A program made the translations under genes and the position numbers. From Sphaerolaimus hirsutus (lineage: Eukaryota; Nematoda; Chromadorea; Monhysterida; Sphaerolaimidae), in NCBI GenBank assembly GCA_964036195.1, contig OZ038452.1, positions 3,782,001 to 3,846,000 of the forward strand: a stretch of 64,000 bases of DNA, in the 5' to 3' direction. Positions within the stretch are counted from its first letter, which is position 1. Each line of letters starts with the position of its first letter. Under the pieces are notes generated by a model that saw nothing but the letters and a program-made list of their open reading frames with translations, had not been told where the DNA came from and ran no database searches. This document shows positions 1-12,100 of the stretch, one piece after another.

Positions 1-157
1 TCACCGAGTCATTGAAAGTGGTCCTTAATGTAGCACTTTTTCATCATCAACATTTTTTGCATCCATTATACACCAAAAATGTAAGGAATACGCATCAAAT
101 ACGACAGGCATCCAATTTATGGGCCGGGATGTGGGATGGGTTTAGATGTGGGATGGC
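1..157. mobile_element. Truncated inverted-repeat element, CATCCCACATC family
   Basis: This is the right-hand part of a non-autonomous element ending in two copies of GATGTGGGATG. The same sequence appears in inverted orientation, with both ends present, at 18955-19334, sharing the internal stretch that reads TCACCGAGTCATTGAAAGTGG here. The window edge cuts the left half. No coding capacity is visible. Confidence 0.7.
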
Positions 158-263
158 ACAGCCCCGTACGAGGTGCTATAAAAAGTACCTATATAAAAAA
201 TTGGTCCCTTGCCAAGAAAAATGAAATCTTTACAAAAAGGAAATTGTCAAGTGTCAAACTCAC

Positions 264-1189
264 AGTTGGTTCATAATGCATCACTGAATATGGATCATAT
301 TCAGTCTCGTAAGTGGACACTGGTATCATCGACTTGTAAAATGGGTAGAAATTGTGCACCAGGTTGGGAAATACACGATCATAATGCACCTGGTAAAATT
401 TAAATATGTTAAAATAATATGTTTATTAAATAATGTAGGAGAGTAAACGTCAACATATCGCCAAACGACAACATACGTAAATGTAATTGTCCCTGTCCGG
501 TCTCTGGTGTTCATGCATGAAGCCCAAATTGTGCATCACTTCGTGCAGGATGTAGCCCATTTTCTGAAAGTTAAAGTGTGATAAAAATTTTATCAAGTTT
601 AAAAAAATAGTGGTGAGCGATTCTGTAAAGGACCATTTCAAAAAGAAGCTTATTAAAATGAGAAAAAAATAAAAGGCATGACTGCTTATTTTTGCCAAAA
701 AATACTTGCAACGTATCTGACATGCAGAGTTCTTAGAATTACTTTTTTAAAGTATTTGTAAACGTAAAGTATTTTTTTTACTGATCTATGTTTTACTCAT
801 CTATCATGTTTTACTCATTTACGCGTATTTTTCGAGTAAACGTATTTACGTACCTTTTAACAACTGTACTGACATGTTGAAAAAAATGCGTCAATCTATC
901 AGTCAAAAAAATAAGTGAGATTCCGCAAGTTAAACTAATTGACTATTGGTCAACTACCACTACGCAAAACGATGCAATCAATACACAAAGCCACCCGCAC
1001 CAACCCTATAACACCTGTCTCCGCCCCACATGGCGTTGCCCGCCCGCCTGCCCATCATGGCGCCGCACGTGTACGCGTCGGGCAGGAACTCGAACAGCAG
1101 ATCGACCCTCTTCACGCCCAAATCGGGTCGATAGTCGAACCGGAGACACGTGTAGCCGGACATGTGCGCCAGGGCGTTGTGCACCGCCG
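264..1189 (-). CDS. Astacin-family zinc metalloprotease, partial (3 exons)
   Basis: Secreted or membrane-tethered zinc endopeptidase of the astacin (M12A) family. Three exons join in frame on the minus strand: 1189-1005, 563-477 and 389-264, all GT-AG (donors GTTGGT, GTATGT, GTGAGT). The first carries the N-terminal half of the catalytic domain, with YTCLRFDYRP and a Cys-containing AYTCGAMMGRRAGN segment. The second has the zinc site HEVMHNLGFMHEHQRPDRD, matching HExxHxxGFxHExxRxDRD, with three zinc-binding His and the catalytic Glu. The third has the Met-turn, YDPYSVMHY, and its zinc-contacting Tyr. Signal peptide and prodomain exons should lie at higher coordinates (1.2-6 kb) but I could not recognise them. 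The C-terminal end of the domain and any EGF/CUB/MAM modules are beyond the left edge. All key catalytic residues are intact. Assignment to astacins is secure; the subfamily (BMP1/tolloid, meprin, hatching enzyme) cannot be decided. Confidence 0.9.
724..866. mobile_element. Copy of the ACGTAAATACG inverted-repeat family
   Basis: AT-rich stretch with repeated ACGTAAAGTATTT and CGAGTAAACGTATTTACG words, ending near TTAACAACTGTAC. The same words recur at about 5275-5778, 8285-8621, 41028-41495, 42880-43345, 51186-51340, 60820-61140 and 61903-62505, often with GCAGAGTTGTTAAAA-like termini. Non-coding. Lies in the astacin intron between exons 563 and 1005. Confidence 0.55.
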
Positions 1190-1315
1190 CTCAGCGAGGG
1201 GAGTGTGCGCGGGAAAAACGTGAATACTCGCGCCACGGTGAGAGCTAGCGCCACTGTATTTACTCAGAGAGAAAAATATTTTTTTTTAAGACGACGTAAC
1301 GTAAATACATGTTAC

Positions 1316-1400
1316 GAATGTTTTTTTCAGAAACGTTTTTTCTCTTTTTGGAACAATTTTTCTTTTATTATCGATGACGTCATGTTGATCATGAAGTCTC
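1316..1400. repeat. Dispersed repeat, inverted copy at about 3090-3165
   Basis: A segment containing GGAACAATTTTT and a GATGACGTCAT palindrome recurs in the opposite orientation near 3090-3165 (ATGACGTCATCGTTAATAAA...AATTGTTCC). The two may be terminal repeats of one large composite element that also contains the two palindromic CWG-flanked elements at 1878 and 2256. Non-coding. Confidence 0.45.
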
Positions 1401-1877
1401 TGAGGTATATACAACAGGAAATTTCTGTTTTGCTTTTGGTTGAGTTTCCGGTGGAAAATAATCGAATTTACATTTTCCATTTGCGTTAATTGAAAATCTA
1501 TACTGTTACATTTTCAGTTTTCTCCTGGTCTTCTGGTCATACACCACAGGATTGTCAAAAAATTACAATATTTGGATTTTTTTTTCCTGCCACGCATGTC
1601 CGTCAGCTCAGCGCCGGCGGTATTCACAAATTTTTCGCGCGCACACACTCGTAGTGGGTAGCTGGGAGTTTAGAAATGTGGTTTTTAGATCACTGCGGGG
1701 GTTTTTGAAAAAAAATAATAAATATTTGTGTATTTACATGATACATACTCGAATAAACCCCCCAGTCATTCTTTTACAAGATTAGGTATTCTAGCCAATG
1801 CAACGATTCTATTATCGGCAGTCCAATTCCATAAAACTTACGGAAGGTATGATTGAATCGATACGAAATTGGACCAG

Positions 1878-2097
1878 GGGCCAGTTCCGCAAGTGGAAAA
1901 GTTAAGAGTTAAAACTTAAGAGTTGAGTAAAATGACAAATGACAAGTTATGAGTAAAGTTAAGAGTTAAGAGTTGAGTAAAACGACAAACGATTTTACTC
2001 AACTCTTAACTTTTAACTTTACTCTTAACTTATCATTTATCATTTTACTCAACTCTTAAGTTTTAACTCTTAACTTTTCCACTTGCGGAACCGGCAC
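1878..2097. mobile_element. Palindromic CWG-flanked MITE (GTTCCGCAAGTGG family)
   Basis: A near-perfect fold-back element. The left end reads GGGCCAGTTCCGCAAGTGG, the right end CCACTTGCGGAACCGGCAC, and both flanks are CAG (1875-1877 and 2098-2100), an apparent 3-bp target duplication. The arms consist of TTAAGAGTT/AACTCTTAA words. No coding capacity. The termini resemble those of the exon-interrupting introner family, GTGCCAGTCCC. Confidence 0.75.
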
Positions 2098-2255
2098 CAG
2101 GGCCGGGAAATTTCGCGCTCGCCCACGTCGACGAGAAATCTATCGCGAATGCCGCCATCGATGAATGCACTGCGTTGTTGACAAGTTTCATTCCGAAAAG
2201 TTTTAATTGCCAAATAAAATTAGTTTTGCGCATCGTAGAAAAAAAAACTGTTCAG

Positions 2256-2993
2256 GGGCCAGTTCCGCAAGTAGACAAGTTAAGAGTTAAAAGTTAAGAG
2301 TTGAGTTAAAGGTTAAAAGTTGAGACAAAAGTTGAGTTAAAAGTTAAGAGTTGAGTTAAATGTTAAAAGTTGAGTCAAAAGTTGAGTTAAAAGTTAAGAG
2401 TTGAGTTAAAGGTTAAAAGTTGAGTCAAAAGTTGAGTTAAAAGTTAAGAGTTGAGTTAAAGGTTAAAAGTTGAGTCAAAAGTTGAGTTAAAAGTTAAGAG
2501 TTGAGTTAAAGGTTAAAATGTGAGTTAAAAGTTGATTTAAAAGACAAATGGGTCATTCGTTGCAGAAGCGCGATACGCTGATCTTCAATCATATTTTGTC
2601 CCCGCATGGCCATTTTGAAACAACGTTCCGCGATTTTTTTTTTAGCGAAAATTTTTTTGGATACGTTATTTTCGAATGTCGTGCAACAACATTGGCAGCA
2701 TGCCAGCGAACAGCCGTATCAATACCAATTTCACATTTTTATTTTTTTACCATCATTTTCCACTTGTCTCTTAACTCTCAACTCAACTCTTAACTCAACT
2801 TTTAACTCAACTCTTAACTCTTAACTCAACTTTTAACCTTTAACTCCACTCTTAACATTTCACTCAACTTTTAACTCAACTCTTAAATTTTAACTTTTCT
2901 CTTAAACTTTAACTTTACTCTTAACTCGCCATTTGTCATTTTACTCAACTCTTAACTTTTAACTCTTAACTTGTCCACTTGCGGAACCGGCAC
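2256..2993. mobile_element. Large palindromic CWG-flanked MITE with internal tandem repeats
   Basis: Same family as 1878-2097 but 738 bp. It starts GGGCCAGTTCCGCAAGTAG and ends CCACTTGCGGAACCGGCAC, flanked by CAG (2253-2255) and CTG (2994-2996). The left arm holds about four tandem units of roughly 60 bp built from GAGTTAAAGGTTAAAAGTTG; the right arm is their complement. A roughly 240-bp unrelated core lies in the middle (about 2535-2760). Confidence 0.75.
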
Positions 2994-3938
2994 CTGGTGA
3001 TTCCGGAGGTACATTAGGTATAAAAAGACGCGATTTTCTTGTCCAAAGTATACCCCGCGGACCGCATGTTATGCAGATTTCTGAAGGAAACACCCCATCA
3101 TGACGTCATCGTTAATAAAATAAAAATTGTTCCAGCATAAAAAAAAACGAAAAAAACATTTCAGGAAAAAACATCCAACACTTGTACATGACTCCGCCTT
3201 TTTCTTTTTTTTGTGAAAGTGAATACATAAGTATCTTGCTCTCGCATTATCGACCAAGACATAAATAATTTTTGGCGCATACTTTGCGGTCAACCGAGTA
3301 TACATAAATATGTAAATATGTTCCATCATGAAAAACGGGACTTTCACATCGGGAGTGCTATGTCCACCGGAATTCCATTTTGAGAGTGCTCAAAAACAGA
3401 CATTGCACTATCGACCCTTCTCCAAAATTTAATGAAAATACGATTTTTTGATCGAAATTTGTGAATCGGAATGAAACTTTCCGACCGGACAAAATAATGT
3501 TGTAAATGAGATCAATTTGAAAAAAAAGTAAATATTTATATAAAAAACAGACCCTGCACAAACAAATAAATCGCACTGATAAATTTTGGTGCCATCTTTT
3601 AGGTAAATTTTAATTGAAATTTGGGACACAAAATGATTGTGATTTAAGATTTCACTTGGTGTTAACTAAAATGCACTCCAATAAAGTGCAAAAGTACCAG
3701 TTTTACGTGCCTTTTTCAGTTTTACACCAAGGCCAACAAAAATATTTTCACCAAGATGCGTTAATAAAGTCGATATCTGCATTATGGTTTATCTTTGTCG
3801 CCGTAGTTCATGTTACACACATCTTTGTTACTCTAATCGGTAAATGCTATCAAGTCAAAAGTACCAATGGTATACTCAACAGACAACAGTTTACATGCGC
3901 ACTTATATCAAACACGAAAACGTGCCAACGCGGTACTT

Positions 3939-4925
3939 ACCGTATTTCCTCGAAAGACCCCCGGGGAGGTTATTATTTCGCCAGCAAATTTTGAGGGGGT
4001 ATTTTCGATGAGGGTTATTATTATTTCAGTTTTGGGTATATAAAAGATTATGTATTCTTTACTAAGATCCTTCACCAAATCTTTCATGTCTGGCGAAATG
4101 ATTCCCCTCTCGAATTAACCCCCCCCCCCCTAAAACATTACTTGCAAAATACCGTATTTCCTCGAAATACCCCCATGCCATGGGGTTTATTTTTTGGCCA
4201 GCAAATTTTGAGGTGAGTTAATTCGAGGGGGGTTCATTCAAGGGGGATATTATTTTGTCAAAATATTTCGTGCAGGATTGTAGTAAATAATAGGCCAAAA
4301 CTGGTAATAAATGAGACCCACCAGGATATATTTCGATATATATAGGGATAATATCTACACAAACTAGGATGTGTAGCTGCGATGCAATTTGGCAGCAATT
4401 AATACATCATGTATATTGCATACATGATGTGCATTATTAGGGATGGGGTTATTTAAAGGGGGTGTTATTTATTCCTCAGGTCGCTCAGACCTGGGTGTAT
4501 TTCGAGAGGGAGGGTTAATTCAAGGGGGTAATTCGAGGAAATACGGTAATAAACACCCTGGGGGTATTTCGAGTAAGATATATACATACCGTATTTGCTT
4601 GAATAGTACCCCCCTTGAATAATTCCCCCCCTCGAATAATCCCCCCCCTGTAAGACGAGTGAGGAAATAATAATTCCCCCCCTCGAATAATCCCCCCCTT
4701 AAAGAATTTGCTCAATTTATTGTGCCCAATTTAAACAAAAATGGCACGTTTTGTGTGAATAAAGCAGATTTCATCAAATGAGTTGATAGAAACATGGTTG
4801 AAAATGTTGACGAAATAATAATTCCCCCCCTCGAATAATTCCCCCCCCCCTCGATTAGTTCCCCCCTCAAAATAGTCTGACGAAATAATAATCCCCCAGG
4901 GGGATTATTCAAGTAAATACGGTAT
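3939..4925. mobile_element. Cluster of CCGTATTTCCTCGAA-family MITEs
   Basis: At least three head-to-tail or overlapping copies of the commonest family in the window. The ends are TACCGTATTTCCTCGAA and its complement TTCGAGGAAATACGGTA; the arms carry runs of C or G alternating with AATAATTCC/GGAATTATT. Copies start near 3939, 4150 and 4587. No genes. Part of the region between the astacin and DEG/ENaC genes. Confidence 0.7.
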
Positions 4926-5274
4926 ATTCATCTCAAAAGTGAATTTCAAGATAAAGACACTTCACACTTGGTGGTTTTCCCATCACGTCACACGACGCTT
5001 CCCTTTCCAGTTCCAATAGTGGACCACAATTTCACCACCTATTTATCTTCACATGTGAAGTGAGAAACTAAATAAATGCATCCTAGCAAGTCGATGACAG
5101 TGCTCTGCAAACAATGTACCTCTTTATGTGGTTCTACAGGGTGCTTTACAATTAACTGGGGCTGCGTGAGGTATAGGGTATCATAACAAATCATTTGTTT
5201 GCAAATCATTTCAGTCAATTTACGTCAAATTTGCTAGCTGCACTTGCAGTAGAAGCTTCACGCGATAACACTTC

Positions 5275-5778
5275 TGCACAGTTGTTAAAATGTACGAACA
5301 TTTACTCGAAAAATACGCGTGCGCGAGTACGCGGCATATACATTTACATATACTTTCTAAAAAAGTTTTATACTCAATTTTACGCGTACATTTTAAAAGT
5401 ACTCGCGTACAAAGAAAATGTATTTGTGTTGCTAAAATCAAAATTTTCTGTTGCTAAAATAAGAAAATTTTTGAAGAAATCATATCATTTCTCTAAAAAA
5501 TAATAAATAATCACTAAAAAATGACACCTATTATGTCTTGCAGTGTAAAACTCACTCTCACATGTAAAAAGTATCAGCTTTTACAGGAGTTTTTCAGTTT
5601 TTCATGTAAAAATTACTCACTTTTACATTTCCCTTGGAAAAGAGTATTTTACTCACATTTATGCATGAGTACGAGTAAAAAAAGTATTTTACATTTTCTA
5701 TACTTTTTGGTGGGTAAAAAATAAATACTTACATTTACATATACTTTTTTAAAGTTCAGTAATTCTAACAACTCTGCA
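5275..5778. mobile_element. ACGTAAATACG-family element, near full length
   Basis: Begins GCACAGTTGTTAAAATG and ends TTCTAACAACTCTGCAC, giving inverted termini around an AT-rich core of ACGTATTT-like words. The only open frames are short and compositionally biased. Confidence 0.6.
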
Positions 5779-6152
5779 CTTCTGTCTTGTGAAAGTTGCA
5801 ACGGAAGGCCACAATCATCTGGTAGTTTCGATCGGCAAATCTTCAGAGAAATGAACGATTTATAAAAACACTTGTGCGACACTTTCAGTGCTGGAAAAGC
5901 GACAACGCGGAAAGTCTAAAGCGCCAGTGATAGAAAAAGGCACCACGCCACGCCATTCAAAACCGTGGCGCGACGCCAAACTGCGTAACAACCAAGGCGC
6001 AATCCCACCTATATACTAACACCTTACGTCAATAAACATCAACCCAGTTGACATCTAAATATCACACCTAAATACCATCAAATTGATTGTGAATTGACGC
6101 GGGACACTGTGGCGCGACTAATTACTGCCTAACTAATTAGCAAGAGGGCAAA

Positions 6153-9100
6153 ATGCACAGCAGACGAGCTAGTAGCTCGACGAATGGGGGCGGAGCCAAG
6201 TCGATCCTGGTCCATTCGATCGCCTCCATCAACAACAAGTTTGAGGAACTCAGACTGGACGTGTGTCAGTCGACATTGATTTTATTGAGTACCTGGGGCT
6301 AGTTCCGCAAAATGAGAAGCTAAAAGTGAAATGGCAAAGGCGAAGTAAAAGCGCAAAGGCCAAGTGAAACGGCAAGTGTATTGGCAAAAGCGAAGTAAAA
6401 AAATAAAAACTAATTTCTCTTCTCTTTTGCCATTTCACTTGCCAATTCACTTGCCGTTTCACTACGCCTTTGCGCTTTTACTTCGCCTTTGCCATTTCAT
6501 ATCTCACTTCTCATTTTGCGGAACTGGCACCTGGCTTACCGTCTTTCTTTGTATAGAAAGACATACCTCCAATAGAACGGCAGCCTCCAATAGAACGGCA
6601 GTTCCTCCTTCAGTTCCGATAGAAGGGTGCTTTTCTATCAGAAAAATACGGGTAGGTAACCGAGCCCTTAATCTCGACATTTTGAAGCAGCAAGTGGGGG
6701 TCGTGTCCACTGTATCACCCCCCTCCCCCACCCCCACCCAACCCCCAACCACCCGACGCAGTGGACTTCGCGCTGGGCATCCCGGCCATCCGGGAGGTGT
6801 TCATCACGGCGTCGCGTCCGTGGCGGGTCCTGTGGCTGGTGGCCGCCATCGCCTGCCTCACCGCCTGCACCGTGTTCAGCTACGGCTTGCTCGAGAGTGT
6901 TCGTGGGGGTGAGGGTGAATTGTGCACCGATCACAAACAATAAGTGGAAAATTTGAAAAGTTATCTAAAATCCTAAAATCCTGACGAAAAAATAACTCCC
7001 CTGGGGCCTTTTTCAAAGATATACGGTACCTATTTGTACAGGTTGTCAGCCTATATTTATGGTTAAAATAACATCAAATCAACAGAGTCTCCAATCCAGC
7101 ACTCAAGATATCATTGTCAAATTATGCTGTTCGAAGTTTACTCTTCCAAAGTTTTAAAACCCAATTGAAAAACCCACTCTCAACCATCACTCTCCCCTCC
7201 CCCAACCCACAGCTCCTAGAAAAGCCCACCGGAAACAAGCTATTCTACCGCGTGAACGGGTCTCTAGAATTCCCCCGAGTGTCGATCTGCACCTACGCGC
7301 GCCTCGACAGCAGCACCATGGCCAAGTACAACATTTCCATGGACATGATGTCGTGGTGGCAATCCCAAGCCATGTAAAGTGCAAAGTAAAGTGTCAAATG
7401 TAAAGTCAAATGCAAAGTAAAGTGTCAAATGCAAAGTAAGTGTCAAATGTAAAGTCAAATGCAAAGTAAAGTGTCAAATGTAAAGTAAAGTGTCAGTTGT
7501 GTATCCAAACCTTATTTTTGGTATCCAAATCTTACTTTTTGACTTAAGATTTGGATACAAAAACATAAAATTTGGATACCAAAAAATACGATTTGGATAC
7601 ACAATTGACACTTTACTTTGCATTTGACTTTATATTTGACACTTTACTTTGCATTTGACTTTATATTTGACACTTTACTTTGCATTTGACACTTTACTTT
7701 GCCTTTGACTTTACGTTGGACACTTTACTTTACACTTTACACGGCTTGGGACTGCCCCCTGGATGTTGTCCGTGTATAAGGGAACCTACTGGTTTTATAA
7801 TGAGGGGAGTTGGTTGATTTTTTTGTTTGTTTTATGCGTGAATGAGAAACATATTTTTTGCTCGTTATAGGGTGTAGCGCATTTATATTTTAGCTTGGGT
7901 TCAGAGTGTTTACATGAGGCAAATTTGACACAGCAGTCATTTAAATTGGCTAATATTCTTTTGAATATTTCGTTTCATAATATACTGCACTGCATTAATT
8001 TGGTCTGTCGGACTTCATTGATTGTTTTTGAATAAACCCAACATCTTTTCCACCTATCACAGAGGGGGGGGGGAGTTATTCAAGTGGGGGAGGGGGTCAG
8101 CGGGGGGTCCCCACTCGGCCAGCAGGGGGAGTTATTCAATGAAGCTAGTTATTCAGGGGGTCTTATTCGAGGATATAAGGTAGATCTTTACGATAACGGA
8201 AAAAGATAAAATTAAAATAACGAAGATGTGTTTTAAATATGAAAATCTCCCGAGATTTTCGGCACACTAATTGCATCCAAAAACACACACGTACGGAAAA
8301 TGTATTTCAGAAAATTCAACGAGTCGGGAGGGCGACGATTTTTATCTCCTAGAATAAAGAGAACTTGAAAACTAGTTCATCTACCATTTGCTTATAGAAA
8401 AACATACATTGTGCTGTACACGTATGAAGAAGTGCCCACTTTGACATATTCTATGAAGAAAAGTAGTCGTTTCTACACTCACAAAAAACTACCCACATTT
8501 ACGCGTAAGTACGAGTAAAAAAAAGTATTTTACGTTTTCTACACTCTGTGGTGAGTAAAAAAAATACGTTTACGTTTACATATACTTTTAAAAAAGAACA
8601 GTAATTCCAACAACTCTGCGAGCCACTTCTCGCAGTGAACCAAAAGAGCGCCATGGCGGACATGATCGACGAGTACGGCTCGTTCAAGCGGCGCTACGAG
8701 GCCGACCACGGCAAGCAGTTCGACTTGCTGCAGCTCTTCCTGCAAGAGGGTCTCAGCTGCGGCCAGGTGCCTATCCCAGACCCTGTAAAGTGTAAAGTGT
8801 CAAATGTCATGAAATGTCATGGAAAGTGTTAATTGTCATGACAAATGTAAAGTGATTTTTAATAGTGTGGCAAATGTGAAGTGTTAATTGTCATGTAAGG
8901 TTCAGTAATCAAAGCGTTTCTTTTTTGTTTTGATTGACATTTGTTGACATTTATTGACATTTGACACTTTACTAGACATTTTACAGGATCTTGGACTGTC
9001 CCTGTCATCGAGTACTGTTCGTTGCAGGGAATGGACGAGACTGAGTGCGCTCTGGGATTGTAATATTTGATGTTTTGACACTTTATCTGCCCTATTGTAT

Positions 9101-12100
9101 GGGGAAAAATGTGCTTGGCTGGTGTTTACTGTGTAGTGTGTAAAGTGCACTCCTGGGGACGGTCCCGAGCACTGTAAAGTGTAAACTCAGTCAAATATTT
9201 CCTGAACATCAAGGCTTTTTACGAAACTTTTCCGACTGTAAAACATTTGGTGGTACGAGGTCACTTGATAAGGTCACTTTTTGAAAGTACGCGGATACAG
9301 AAAACGTATTTCAGAAAGATAAAAAGGGTCAAAAACGTTACCGCAGCGCCAGAAAACAAGGTGCTAGGCGCCAAATACTGACAGAAAAGGGACGCCAGGC
9401 GGCATGACGAAGTTTTCAAATAATATTTTATCTATCAATTAGACGATCTTCACACACCATTTTCGATTTTATATGAAATTCATAACCTCCATCGTTAAGC
9501 TGCTGCAATGAGACCGTAACCCGTACAACGCTGGGCGACATTGGAAAGTGTTTTGTTATAGAGAATTTGAAAGGTGATCAGCAGAATTTGCCAGGCTCAA
9601 ATGGTAGTTGAAGTTAATCTTTTTCCACTTTTTGTCGCGCGGTAAACTGGAAAATTTGTTTGCGCGTCCGTGTACTTTTTTGCATGCGGAATTACAAAAT
9701 AGAACAGCGGAAACGAGAAATCTACCGGACGCACCGCGGTTGAAGGGTAGAAATCGACAAAAAGACCTGCAAATATTTTATTTCCCCCTTCATTCCAAAA
9801 ATATAAATTTTGGGAACGCGCCAGCGGAAGCAATTTTTCATTGCACCGTGCTACATTTTGAAGGAGGGCTTTAACTTGGCAGTTTTCCAGCCGCTTGACA
9901 TTTGACCACTTCTCTGCTAACTTATCAATTGTGGAATTGGCTCCAGATCAAATAAGTTATACAACAAATGGCATCCCATCGCAGGCGGTCTACGTGTTTT
10001 GATTGCAATGGTTAAACAAGATTACCCGGAAGTGGTCATAAATCAGCACGAAGCTTTCGGAGTTCAAGTGCATATAACCAACAAGGATATAGGTGGGCGA
10101 CCGTTATGTTGTACACAGCAAAAATGAGTGTTTGGATGCGCTGTGAAGCGTCGTGTAGCGTCTTCACACCGACGCTTCCTGACGCTTCACGAACCTGCTC
10201 TGCGCTTCCACGCGCTTCACGAAATTTTGTGTGAATGCACTTCACGCTTCTTAACATTGTGCTGGCACGCAAATGTATACGTGAGTGAAGCGTGTGGAAG
10301 CGCCGAGCAGCGTGAAGTGTCTTCCACATTTTGGGAAGCGCGTGAAGCGTTTGTGAAGCTAGGTGAAGCGTGTGGAAGACACTTCACCACGAAATTCAGC
10401 ATACTTGGTGAAGCGTGCTGAAGCGTGTGGAAGCGTGTGGAAGCGAGCCGCTTCACGCGCATCCAGCCCGCTTCCCGACGCATCACACACCCATTTTTTG
10501 CTGTGGTAGTGGTCAGGAACGCCAGAACAAATGGCGCCACTTGAATTAAAGGTGTGGGTGCGAGTCACGCCAGAAAATGGAATCGTGCGCCATTAAAACG
10601 CTCCAGCGGTTTGGCGCCATACAACACCACAATAACATATTCATTTGCTTCACAGCTCCATTTTCAGCTACTCTATGCTGTACTTTTATTGTGATATCCG
10701 ATACGAAAGGGACACATATTTTATGTTACCATATTCTTCTAAAACAACAGCACCTCCAGTAGGTAGAAACGTCAACGAAAACGAGAACGTCGCTTTTTAA
10801 ATACAGAAAAACCTTACACTTTTTCATCACAAATATATGCACTTTACTTGCAACTTTCCGTGTAAAATACCCATCTTACAACTTAAATATCTAGAAAAAC
10901 TGAGCAATAACAGTACTCATCGCAGGCGAGTTCAACTCGATGACGCCGATCCTGGTGCCGCCCGACGTGCACGCCATGGTGCGCCTGCGCAAGACCAAGC
11001 TCAACCTGATGCTGAAGAGCGGCACGCACTCGTGCACCGACGGCCACTCGCTCAAGTGCGCTGTGGGGCTGGGGGCAGTCCCAAGCCCTGTAAAGTGTAA
11101 AGTAAAGTGTCAAATGTAAAGTCAAATGTAAAGAAAAGTGTCAAATGTAAAGTTAAATGCAAAGTAAAATGTCAATCAAAACAAAAAAAGAAAATATTTT
11201 ATTACTGAACTTTGCATGACAATTGACAGTTTACTTTGCATTTGACTTTACATTTGACACTTTACTTTACACTTTACAGGGCTTGGGACTGCCACCAGGT
11301 TTCATATAAGACTTTTGTTTCAACTGAGGAGTAACGATGGCAAACCCTCTGAAAAAAAGTATTTAAATTTTTAAGTGTTTTTTCTAAATTGAATTTTCGA
11401 ATTTTTCCTGAAATTAATTTTCGAATTTCGAATTAAATTTTCGAATTTTCGAATTTTTGAATCTTTTTGGACAATTTTCGAATTTTTTTGGCTAGTTTTC
11501 GAATTTTTTCAAATAATTTTCAAATTTTTCTAGAAAAATATTGAAATTGAAGCTTTAAAAACAGTATTTGTGATGTTGTCATGTTTGGATCACTTTTTAA
11601 ACTCACCACTTTGTTCCAAATACCCCCACCTCCCTTCATTTAGCTCTTCCCCCTCAAAATACACCCAGATCTGAGCGTCTACTCCGAAAAAATAAACCCT
11701 CTGAGTGGGTATTTCGCAGAAAAATGGCATTTTCACTGTAATTTAGAAATGGTATAGTTTAGTAAATTTTGCACAAATAAATTTGCCATTTTCCAGAACA
11801 TTTTTCATGACTTTGACACTTTGCATGACATTTGACATTCTACAGGGCATTTTATAGATTCTGGAACTGGAAGTGGCAACTGATGGATTTGTTGGACAGT
11901 GCTCTGTTCAAAAACTTGCAACAACAAATCAAGATGAATTTTTTGATGGAGTGGTGTCTGTATAAGCTAAAGTAGCTAAACCACTCAACGAGAGTATTAT
12001 GCTGGGTGCATTCCTCAACGCTTTTTTGACGTTTTTCATATTTACATTACCTTTTTTCAGATGCACCTCATATCAATTGTTGATTGAATTATTACATTTA

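Noticed and set aside
2281-2530. Regularly repeated units resembling a CRISPR array
   Set aside because: The units are contiguous tandem repeats forming one arm of a palindromic element, without unique spacers, in an animal genome.
6364-6912. 182-residue plus-strand open frame across the palindromic MITE and exon 2 of the channel gene
   Set aside because: It reads exon 2 in the wrong frame; the correct frame gives the TM1 segment and matches exon 1 by phase.
9178-10115. Search for a hidden exon in the long channel intron
   Set aside because: No GC-rich, splice-bounded island was found; short open frames are AT-rich and motif-free.
10837-11100. Frame reading RRVQLDDADPGAARRARHG across a channel exon
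   Set aside because: The alternative frame (EFNSMTPILVPPDVHAMVRL) fits DEG/ENaC and the phase of the preceding exon.
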